Assembly: GCA_031180595.1 (NCBI GenBank)
Contig: JAPSLQ010000014.1
Span: 1-35,219 of the forward strand
DNA: 35,219 nucleotides
DNA from: Isoptericola sp.
GTDB taxonomy: Bacteria; Actinomycetota; Actinomycetes; Actinomycetales; Cellulomonadaceae
Direction: 5' to 3'
Positions 10,701 through 20,023 of the stretch are shown here, in pieces. A model generated the notes under the pieces. It saw nothing but the letters and a program-made list of their open reading frames with translations. It had not been told where the DNA came from and did no database searches. A program made the translations under genes and the position numbers. Numbering within the stretch: position 1 is the stretch's first letter; every line of letters starts with the position of its first letter.

Positions 10701-10781
10701 GGCACGCCGGACCGGGACGGCGACGACGTGGTCGTCGAGCTCACGCCGTTCCAGGTCCTCACGCTGCGCGTACGGCGCTGA
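7704..10781 (+). CDS. alpha-mannosidase, glycoside hydrolase family 38
   Basis: [71 protein letters not shown]; no signal peptide; AGGAGA upstream of ATG 7704. Confidence 0.95.
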   Translation: [1025 protein letters not shown]

Positions 10782-10831
10782 CGAGCACGACCCGAGAACC
10801 ACCCGAGCACCACCGAGCGAAGGAGAGAACG

Positions 10832-12046
10832 ATGAGGTTCACCAGGATCGTCGGTACGGTCGCCGCGCTGGCCTGCGCGCTGGGGGCGGGGGCGGCCGCC
10901 GCCCCTGCGCAGGACCGCGGGCAGCAGGCGAGCGGCGAGGCTCACGGCGCCGGGCACGGCACGCCGCACCGCACCCAGGTGGAACGAGCCGTCGCCAGCT
11001 ACGAGGCCATGCAGGAGCACCTGTACGTCGACGACGGGTCGGGGCTCTACCTCGAACGCTTCCCCCGGCACGCGGGAGACCGTCCCTACTCCTACGAGTG
11101 GCCGTTCTCGCAGGCGCACGTCGCGACGCTCGACCTCACGGGGATGCCGGGCCGCACGGGACGGCAGTTCGTCGACGACCTCGCCGACCGCGAGCGCGGC
11201 CAGGAGCACTTCTGGAACGCTGACGGCGGCACGACGGGCCTGCCGGGGTACGACTCCTACGCGCGCGCCCCGTACGGCGACGGCGGCGACATGTTCTACG
11301 ACGACAACGAGTGGGTCGCCCTCGCGAAGATCCAGCAGTACCTGGCCACGGGCGACGAGGCGGCCCTCGCGCGGGCCGAGGAGATCTTCGAGCTCGTCGT
11401 CTCCGGCTGGGACACGGACCCGAGCCACCCGGCGCCGGGTGGCGTCTTCTGGACGCAGGCTGACTGGAGCTCCGACCGCAACACCGTCTCGACCATGCCC
11501 GGCGCCCAGCTCGCGACGCGGCTGTTCATGATCACCGGCGAGCAGCGCTACCTCGAGTGGGCCCAGCGGATGGTGGAGTGGACCGACGCGCACCTGCTGG
11601 CGCCGAACGGTCTGTACTGGGACAACATCAAGCTCGACGGCACGATCGACGAGCGCCACTTCTCGTACAACCAGGGCGTCCCCGTCGGCACCTACACCCT
11701 GCTGTACCAGGCGACCGGTGACGTGACGTACCTGCACAAGGCCGAGTCGATCGCGCGCGCCTCGTACCGGTACTTCGTCACCGAGGGGCGGCTCCACGAC
11801 CACGAGGTGTTCTTCAACTCCATCTGGTTCAAGAACCTCCTGCTGCTGGAGTCCGTCACCGGCGGCACGCGGTACCGCGAGGCGATGGAGGACTACGCGG
11901 AGCGCCAGTGGCGTGAGGTGCGCGACCCCGCCACCGGGCTGTTCCCGGTGCACGGCGAGACCACCGAGCTCCTCGACCAGGCGGCGATGGTGCAGATCTA
12001 CGCGACCTTGGCCTGGCCGCGCGGCCAGGCGTCGATCCTGTACTGA
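10832..12046 (+). CDS. secreted GH76-like alpha-1,6-mannanase
   Basis: Sec signal MRFTRIVGTVAALACALGAGAAAAPAQ; Asp-Asp motif MFYDDNEWVAL, GGVFWTQ, YNQGVPVGTYTLLYQATGD; ATG with AAGGAGAG SD. Confidence 0.82.
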   Translation: MRFTRIVGTVAALACALGAGAAAAPAQDRGQQASGEAHGAGHGTPHRTQVERAVASYEAMQEHLYVDDGSGLYLERFPRHAGDRPYSYEWPFSQAHVATLDLTGMPGRTGRQFVDDLADRERGQEHFWNADGGTTGLPGYDSYARAPYGDGGDMFYDDNEWVALAKIQQYLATGDEAALARAEEIFELVVSGWDTDPSHPAPGGVFWTQADWSSDRNTVSTMPGAQLATRLFMITGEQRYLEWAQRMVEWTDAHLLAPNGLYWDNIKLDGTIDERHFSYNQGVPVGTYTLLYQATGDVTYLHKAESIARASYRYFVTEGRLHDHEVFFNSIWFKNLLLLESVTGGTRYREAMEDYAERQWREVRDPATGLFPVHGETTELLDQAAMVQIYATLAWPRGQASILY

Positions 12047-12079
12047 CGCCTCCCGGGCGCGCACGGTCGCCTGCGGCGA

Positions 12080-12113
12080 GGGCCGTGCACCGGACCGTCC
12101 CGGTGCACGGCCC
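12080..12113. terminator. 14-bp perfect hairpin (loop ACCGTC), candidate terminator of the mannan operon
   Basis: GGGCCGTGCACCGG / CCGGTGCACGGCCC, 34 nt after the GH76 stop; no clear U-tract. Confidence 0.7.
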
Positions 12114-12135
12114 GCGCGGTGACTACCCTCGTACG

Positions 12136-13929
<1,794 letters not shown>

Positions 13930-14037
13930 GCCCCGAGCGGCCGGGCGCCTTCGTCCCGGGGGACGGACGACCCCTGTCCGGACCGTGGGCCGCCGAGGAT
14001 GATGGGGTCTTCGGCCGGACGGCGTGGGAGGACGAGC

Positions 14038-14517
14038 ATGGTCGTGGAGCACGACGGGGCGGACCGCCGCGGGACCCTCGACGACGTGGACCGCGCACTG
14101 GTCCACGCGCTGCGCCAGGACGGGCGTGCGACGCTCGCGGCGCTCGCGGGCGTCACGGGGCTGTCGCAGTCGGCGGTCCAGGCGCGGGTGCGCAAGCTCG
14201 AGGCGAGGGGCGTCATCGCCGGCTACCGCGCCGTCGTCGACCCGGAGGCGGTGGGCCTGCCCATCACGGCGTTCGTCGAGATCACGCCGCTCGACCAGTC
14301 GCAGGCCGACGACGCGCCCGAGCGGCTGCGCGACGTGCCGGGCATCGAGGCCTGCTACTCGGTGGCCGGCAACGCGAACTACCTGCTGCTGGTTCGCGTG
14401 CCCTCGCCGAGCGCGCTGGAGGACCTCCTCGGGGTGATCCGCCGGGAGGCCGGCGTCTCGACGCGCTCGACCATCGTGCTGCGCACCTACTTCGACGGGC
14501 GCCCGGTCAGCGCCTGA
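14038..14517 (+). CDS. Lrp/AsnC family transcriptional regulator
   Basis: LDDVDRALVHALRQDGRATLAALAGVTGLSQSAVQARVRKLEARGVIAGY plus AsnC ligand-binding domain; upstream of lat. Confidence 0.93.
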   Translation: MVVEHDGADRRGTLDDVDRALVHALRQDGRATLAALAGVTGLSQSAVQARVRKLEARGVIAGYRAVVDPEAVGLPITAFVEITPLDQSQADDAPERLRDVPGIEACYSVAGNANYLLLVRVPSPSALEDLLGVIRREAGVSTRSTIVLRTYFDGRPVSA

Positions 14518-14521
14518 GCAC

Positions 14522-14551
14522 GCCCGTCCCCGCGAGGCGGGCGGAGATTTT
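14522..14551 (+). terminator. candidate weak terminator after the lrp-type gene
   Basis: GCCCGTC-N7-GGCGGGC stem (one G-T pair) followed by GGAGATTTT. Confidence 0.4.
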
Positions 14552-14598
14552 GCGGTGGAGACCTGGTGCGACCGGGGATTCTCCTCTACGGTCCCACT

Positions 14599-15966
14599 AT
14601 GACCGAGACTCTTTCTCCCGCCATCGCCGTCAGTGCCGACGGCCCGGTCCAGGCCGCGGACGTCCTGGAGGTGCTGCGCCGTCACCTGCTCGTCGACGGC
14701 TTCGACCTCGTGCTCGACCTCGAGCGCTCGCACGGCTCGACGCTCGTCGACGCGCGCGACGGCCGTGAGTGGACCGACCTGTTCACGTTCTTCGCCTCGA
14801 ACCCGCTGGGCATGAACCACCCGGCGCTCGCCGGGGACCCCGCGTTCCGTGAGGAGCTCGTGCGCGCCGCGCTCAACAAGCCGTCCAACTCCGACGTCTA
14901 CTCGGCGGAGATGGCACGGTTCGTCGAGACGTTCACGCGGGTGCTCGGCGACCCCGCCCTGCCTCACCTGTTCTTCGTCGACGGCGGCGCGCTCGCCGTC
15001 GAGAACGCGCTCAAGGTGGCGTTCGACTGGAAGTCCCGCTGGAACGAGGCGCACGGGCGGTCCCCGGAGCTCGGGACCAAGGTGCTGCACCTGCGGCACG
15101 CCTTCCACGGCCGGTCCGGCTACACGATGTCGCTGACGAACACCGAGCCGGGCAAGGTCGCGCGGTTCCCCAAGCTCGACTGGCCGCGCATCAGCTCGCC
15201 CTACCTCGGCCACGACGCGGACGGCGCCGAGCGCGACGTGGTCGCGCTCGAGGCCCGGGCGCTCGCCGAGGCGCGGGCCGCCTTCGAGGCCCACCCGCAC
15301 GACGTCGCGTGCTTCGTCATGGAGCCGATCCAGGGCGAGGGCGGCGACCACCACTTCCGGCCGGAGTTCCTCCAGGCCATGCAGGCCCTGTGCCGCGAGC
15401 ACGACGCGCTGTTCGTCCTCGACGAGGTCCAGACGGGTGCCGGCATGACGGGCACCGCGTGGGCGTACCAGCAGCTCGGCGTCCAGCCCGACGTCGTCGC
15501 GTTCGGCAAGAAGATGCAGGTCTGCGGGATCATGGCCGGCGGCCGCGTCGACGAGGTGCCGGACAACGTGTTCCGCGTGTCGTCGCGCATCAACTCCACG
15601 TGGGGCGGCAACCTCACCGACATGGTGCGCTCGCGGCGCATCCTCGAGGTCTACGAGGCCGAGGGGCTGATCGCGCGCGCGGCCGAGACCGGCCGGCACC
15701 TGCTGGGCCGCCTCGAGGCGCTCGCCGCCGCGCACCCCGGCGTCGTGACCGACCCGCGCGGGCGCGGCCTGATGTGCGCGGTCTCGCTGCCGTCGCGCGA
15801 GGTGCGCGACGCCGTCGTCGCCTCGCTGCGCGACGACGAGGGCGTGCTCATGCTCGGCTGCGGCGAGCGCTCCGTGCGCTTCCGTCCGGCGATGACGGTC
15901 GACGTCGGGACGCTCGACCGCGGCGTCGACGCGCTCGACCGCGTGCTGGTGCGGCTCGCGGGCTGA
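14599..15966 (+). CDS. lat: L-lysine 6-transaminase
   Basis: class III aminotransferase; HAFHGRSGYTMSLTNTEP, DEVQTGAGMTGTAWA, FGKKMQVCGIMAG; Lrp-lat neighbourhood as known in mycobacteria. Confidence 0.93.
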   Translation: MTETLSPAIAVSADGPVQAADVLEVLRRHLLVDGFDLVLDLERSHGSTLVDARDGREWTDLFTFFASNPLGMNHPALAGDPAFREELVRAALNKPSNSDVYSAEMARFVETFTRVLGDPALPHLFFVDGGALAVENALKVAFDWKSRWNEAHGRSPELGTKVLHLRHAFHGRSGYTMSLTNTEPGKVARFPKLDWPRISSPYLGHDADGAERDVVALEARALAEARAAFEAHPHDVACFVMEPIQGEGGDHHFRPEFLQAMQALCREHDALFVLDEVQTGAGMTGTAWAYQQLGVQPDVVAFGKKMQVCGIMAGGRVDEVPDNVFRVSSRINSTWGGNLTDMVRSRRILEVYEAEGLIARAAETGRHLLGRLEALAAAHPGVVTDPRGRGLMCAVSLPSREVRDAVVASLRDDEGVLMLGCGERSVRFRPAMTVDVGTLDRGVDALDRVLVRLAG

Positions 15967-16001
15967 GACCTCACCGGCGCGGCCGCCGTAGCATCCCTCG
16001 C

Positions 16002-17036
16002 ATGCCCGTCACGTACCCCCGCCCCGCGCTGCCCGGTGACGTCGTCGCGGTCCCGGCGCCGTCCGCCGGCGTGCCCGAGCCGCTCGTAGGGCGCCTCGAG
16101 CACGCCGTCGAGGTCGTCCGGGCGCGAGGGTTCGACGTCCGGCTCGGTGAGTCGCTCGTGGGCGGCGGCGTGGTGAGCGCACCCGCCGCCGCCCGCGCGG
16201 CCGAGCTCACCGCGATGCTCACCGACCCGGCCGTGCGGGCCGTCGTGCCGCCGTGGGGCGGCGACCTGGCGACGGACCTGCTCGGTTCGCTGGACTGGGA
16301 GGCGCTCGCCGCCGACCCCACGTGGTTCGTCGGCTACTCCGACTGCTCGACGGTGATGCTGCCGCTCACGCTGCGCACGGGCGTCGCGACGCTGCACGGC
16401 AACAACCTCATGGACACTCCGTACACGGCGCCCGACGGCGTCGCGACGTGGCTCGACGTGGTCGGGCTCGAGCCTGGGGCGGAGCTGGTGCAGCGCTCGC
16501 CGCGCCGGTACCGCTCGTCCGGGTGGGACGACTGGGAGGCCGACCCGCGGGCGTCGGAGTGGACGCTGGACAGGCCCGGCGCCTGGGTCCGGCTCGACGG
16601 CGCCGGCCCGGAGGAGCCCGTCGACGTCTCGGGACGGCTGGTCGGCGGGTGCCTCGAGACCGTGGCGTTCCTCGCGGGCACCCGCTTCGGTGACGTGCCC
16701 GCGTTCGCCGCGGAGCATGCGCCCGAGGGGCTCGTCGTCTACGTCGACGTCGCCGGCTGGGGGGCCGACGACGTCGCGCGCGGCCTGTGGGGGCTGCGGC
16801 ACGCGGGATGGTTCGACGCCGCGAACGCCGTGCTCGTCAGCCGGTGGCACGGGAGCGGCACCGCGGCGCTGACGCGGCACGACGCCGTCCGGCACGCGCT
16901 GGGCGACCTCGGCGTCCCGGTGCTGGCCGAGGTCGAGTGCGGGCACGTGCCGCCGCACCTCGTGCTGGTCAACGGTGCGCTCGCCCGCGTCCAGCACGGG
17001 CCCGACGTCTCCGTGGTGACGCAGCGGCTGGTGTGA
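16002..17036 (+). CDS. S66 family peptidase (LD-carboxypeptidase A / MccF-like)
   Basis: PGDVVAVPAPSAGVPE, PPWGGDLATDLL, VGYSDCSTVMLPL, HGNN, GGCLETV. Confidence 0.88.
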   Translation: MPVTYPRPALPGDVVAVPAPSAGVPEPLVGRLEHAVEVVRARGFDVRLGESLVGGGVVSAPAAARAAELTAMLTDPAVRAVVPPWGGDLATDLLGSLDWEALAADPTWFVGYSDCSTVMLPLTLRTGVATLHGNNLMDTPYTAPDGVATWLDVVGLEPGAELVQRSPRRYRSSGWDDWEADPRASEWTLDRPGAWVRLDGAGPEEPVDVSGRLVGGCLETVAFLAGTRFGDVPAFAAEHAPEGLVVYVDVAGWGADDVARGLWGLRHAGWFDAANAVLVSRWHGSGTAALTRHDAVRHALGDLGVPVLAEVECGHVPPHLVLVNGALARVQHGPDVSVVTQRLV

Positions 17037-17064
17037 CGTCGTCGCACGCCCTCGTCGGTCGGCG

Positions 17065-17126
17065 GGTCGGTGGTCTGTCGCCGGGTCGGTGATCCGGACC
17101 GCCGACCTGGCGACGGATCACCGACC
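17065..17126. repeat. 62-bp imperfect palindrome, copy 1
   Basis: arms 17065-17089 and 17102-17126 pair at 22/25 positions; between convergent genes. Confidence 0.8.
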
Positions 17127-17142
17127 TGGCGGGACGCCGGTC

Positions 17143-18084
17143 TCACGGCAGCGGCAGCAGCGGGTTGACCCGCGCTGCCCGCCGGACCGCGGCGGGGAAG
17201 GGGCTCAGCAGCCGGCCGGTGGTGCGCAGCGGGTCCTTCGCGTCGTGGGCCGTGAACCGCATCGGCCGGACGCCGAGCCGCTCGGCGATGGCGTCCTCGC
17301 GGACCTTCTCGTCGAACAGGGCCCGCTCGGCGTCGTGGTCGGGCCCCAGGGCGCCAGCGGTGTACTTCACGCGCCCGTCGAACTCGGCCAGGACCCTGTG
17401 CTCGGGCCAGGCGAGGTCGACGAAGAACCGGCCGACCCGCGTCGTGACGGGGAACTGCGTGCGTGGGCGGGGGAGGCCCGCCCGGAGCGCCAGGTAGCGC
17501 AGCCAGGTCTCCCAGGGCGACTCGGCACCCGTGTCCGCGAGGCCGAGCAGCAGCCGTGCGCGTCGCCGTCCGGGTCCCGCCCCGTCGCCCACCGCGCGGC
17601 GGATCTCGTCGGCGTCCACCCGCCGCAGCGCCCAGTCGGCGACGACGAGCCCGTGGAGCGGGTGCATCGTCGTCAGGCAGTCCACGACGGTCTGCTCGAG
17701 CGTGGTGACGGGGATCCCGTCGAGGGTGACCCACCGCTCCGGCAGCGGACGGTGCCGCGCGATGTCGGCCGCGGCGGTGGCCCCCGCACGGTACTGCTGC
17801 CGCACGTGGGTCACCTCGGGCGTCCGCCACAGCCAGGCGCCCCACAGGAGCGCCGCGCTCTCGTGGCTGAAGACGTGGGTCGCCCGCAGCTGGCGGTGCA
17901 CCGCCTCGATCCGGGCCGCCGCACGACGGCGCAAGGCCTCGGCCGGATGGGTGCCGTCGTCGGGCACCCGCTCGCGGTAGGCACCCCATCGCAGCTGCTC
18001 GAGCTCCCCCTTGGCCAGGGCGCTGCGCAGGGCCGCGCGGTCGTGCTCGCGCGCGATGAGGACGGCAGGTTCGTCAGGCGTCAT
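17143..18084 (-). CDS. AbiEi-type antitoxin-domain / DUF559 (Vsr-like nuclease fold) protein
   Basis: N-terminal HTH-like region, VTTLEQTVVDCL, C-terminal FFVDLAWPEHRVLAEFDGRVKY...EKVREDAIAERLG resembling DUF559/Vsr-like domains. Confidence 0.7.
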   Translation of the reverse strand: MTPDEPAVLIAREHDRAALRSALAKGELEQLRWGAYRERVPDDGTHPAEALRRRAAARIEAVHRQLRATHVFSHESAALLWGAWLWRTPEVTHVRQQYRAGATAAADIARHRPLPERWVTLDGIPVTTLEQTVVDCLTTMHPLHGLVVADWALRRVDADEIRRAVGDGAGPGRRRARLLLGLADTGAESPWETWLRYLALRAGLPRPRTQFPVTTRVGRFFVDLAWPEHRVLAEFDGRVKYTAGALGPDHDAERALFDEKVREDAIAERLGVRPMRFTAHDAKDPLRTTGRLLSPFPAAVRRAARVNPLLPLP

Positions 18085-18186
18085 CGCCGCACGGTGCCCG
18101 ACGGCGGTGCTCGTCCGCCCCGGACGTCGTCGTGCGCTGGGGATGCACGGTCCCTGGGGGCGGCCTCCGGCACCCGCCGCTCGCCC

Positions 18187-18248
18187 CGTCGGTGATCCGT
18201 CACCGGATCGGCGGTCCGGACCGCCGACCTCGCGACGGACCACCGATC
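18187..18248. repeat. 62-bp imperfect palindrome, copy 2
   Basis: about 52/62 identical to 17065-17126 in the same orientation; centre CGGTCCGGACCG is a perfect palindrome. Confidence 0.78.
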
Positions 18249-18268
18249 GGACGTGCGCCGAGGCCGCC

Positions 18269-19468
18269 CTAGCGCACCGGCCGGGACGCGGCCCACAGGG
18301 CGGCGCCCATCACCGTGAGCACCGCGGTGATGATGGCGAGCGGGACGCCCCAGCCGTCGGTCGCGGAGTGCACCGCACCGATCAGGGTGGGCGCGGTCGC
18401 GGCGCCGGCGTAGCCGGCGGTCTGCACGACGGCGGAGCCGCGGCGCACCGCCGCGACGCTCGGGCTGCGCTCCGCGAGAAGGGTGAACAGCACCGTGAAG
18501 TACCCGCCCTGCGCGGCGCCGGCGAGCGCCACGCCGAGCCACCACAGGCCGGGCGCGAGGAGCAGCGCGAGCGGCAGGGACAGCCACATCACGCTCAGCG
18601 TCAGGCCGATGGCGCGGAACGACACCCGGCGCGCCAGCGCCGCCGGGACCAGCACGGCCGCCACCACGGCGAGCAGCTGGAACGGTCCGGTCGCCGCCCC
18701 GGCCGCCACCGGGTCCATGCCGAGCCGGTCGGCCAGGATGGAGGGCAGCCACGCCGTCATCACGTAGTAGCTCGACGAGGTGCCGGCGAACGCGACCGCC
18801 AGCAGGAAAGCGAGCCGGCGCACCTGACGCCGGGCGTCGGCGTCGACGTCACCACCGCGCGCGAGACGCGGCACGCCCCCGTCGGGGTGGCGCTCGGCGA
18901 GCTCGCGTCCGGCCGGGACCCACACGCACAGGGCGAGGACGGCGAGCAGGCCCCACCCCGCGAGCGCCCACTGCCACCCGAACGCGGTCGCGAGCGGCAC
19001 GGTGAGCATCGTGGTGAACGTCGAGCCGACGTTCATGGTCGCGGCGTACATGCCGGTCACGGTCGCGGCACGGTCGCGGAAGTCGCGGGCGATGACGATG
19101 GGGACCGAGACGTTGCCCACGGTGATCCCGACGCCGAGCAGAGCCGTCCCGACCAGCGCGGCCGGTACCGTCCCGGCCGAGCGCAGCAGCGTCCCGGCCA
19201 GGACCAGGGTCAGCGCGACCAGGACGGCGCGCTCCGGGCCGATGCGGCCGACGACGACCGAGACCGCCGGTGTGAAGACGGCGAAGCACAGGATCGGGAT
19301 CGAGGTGAGGAGCCCGACGCCGGCGGAGGACAGGCCGAGGTCGGCCGTCACGTCGTCGACGACGGTGGGCAGCGAGGTGAGCTGGCCGCGCAGGTTGAGC
19401 GCGACCAGCATCAGCGCCAGCAGGACGAACCCGGACGCCCGGGCCGCGGCGCCGGGCCGGACCGTCAT
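18269..19468 (-). CDS. MFS transporter (CynX/NimT-like)
   Basis: about 12 hydrophobic segments; VALNLRGQLTSLPTVVDDV start typical of the cyanate-type MFS subgroup; overlaps the upstream marR stop. Confidence 0.88.
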   Translation of the reverse strand: MTVRPGAAARASGFVLLALMLVALNLRGQLTSLPTVVDDVTADLGLSSAGVGLLTSIPILCFAVFTPAVSVVVGRIGPERAVLVALTLVLAGTLLRSAGTVPAALVGTALLGVGITVGNVSVPIVIARDFRDRAATVTGMYAATMNVGSTFTTMLTVPLATAFGWQWALAGWGLLAVLALCVWVPAGRELAERHPDGGVPRLARGGDVDADARRQVRRLAFLLAVAFAGTSSSYYVMTAWLPSILADRLGMDPVAAGAATGPFQLLAVVAAVLVPAALARRVSFRAIGLTLSVMWLSLPLALLLAPGLWWLGVALAGAAQGGYFTVLFTLLAERSPSVAAVRRGSAVVQTAGYAGAATAPTLIGAVHSATDGWGVPLAIITAVLTVMGAALWAASRPVR

Positions 19469-19974
19469 TCGTCGAACTGCGCGACCAGCGTGCGCAGCAG
19501 GGCGGCGAGCTGCGGCCGCTCGGCGGGCGCGAGGACGTCGAGGACGCGTGACTCGACGTCGAGCAGGTCGCTCATCGCGGCGTCGACGCGCTCGCGCCCG
19601 GTGGCCGTGAGCTGCACGAGCACGCCGCGGCGGTCGTCGAGGGAGCGGTGCCGCTGGACGAACCCGCGGCGCTCGAGCCGGTCGATGCGGTTCGTCATGG
19701 TCCCGCTCGTGACGAGCGTCTGCGCGACGAGCGTGCCGGGCGACAGGCGGTACGGCTCGCCGGCGCGGCGCAGGGCGGACAGGACGTCGAACTCCCAGGT
19801 CTCGAGGTCGTGGCGCGCGAAGGCGCCGCGCCGGGCGCGGTCGAGGTGCCGGGCGAGCCGGCTGACGCGCGAGAAGACGGTGAGCGGTTCGACGTCCAGG
19901 TCGGGCCGCTCGCGCCGCCAGGCGCCGACGATGCGGTCGACCTCGTCACCCGTCGCCCGTGGGGTGGCCTCCAT
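19465..19974 (-). CDS. MarR family transcriptional regulator
   Basis: wHTH with LSPGTLVAQTLVTSGTMTNRIDRLERRGFVQRHRSLDDRRGVLVQLT. Confidence 0.92.
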   Translation of the reverse strand: MEATPRATGDEVDRIVGAWRRERPDLDVEPLTVFSRVSRLARHLDRARRGAFARHDLETWEFDVLSALRRAGEPYRLSPGTLVAQTLVTSGTMTNRIDRLERRGFVQRHRSLDDRRGVLVQLTATGRERVDAAMSDLLDVESRVLDVLAPAERPQLAALLRTLVAQFDE

Positions 19975-20001
19975 GGCCAGAGGGTACCGCGGGTCTCTCG
20001 A

Positions 20002-20018
20002 CGTCAAGAGTCTTGACG
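20002..20018. promoter_or_regulatory. palindrome CGTCAAGAGTCTTGACG, candidate MarR autoregulatory operator
   Basis: 8-bp perfect arms around one central base, 28 nt upstream of the marR start; contains TTGACG on the minus strand. Confidence 0.6.
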
Positions 20019-20023
20019 CGCCC

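Noticed and set aside
7536-10802. 1088-aa minus-strand ORF antisense to the GH38 gene
   Set aside because: Arg/Val/Asp-rich low-complexity translation typical of antisense frames in high-GC DNA; the plus-strand frame is an unmistakable GH38 enzyme.
16002-17036. S66 peptidase as MccF-type immunity for a microcin C-like cluster
   Set aside because: No MccB-like adenylating enzyme or short precursor peptide could be seen around it; a cell-wall recycling role is as likely.
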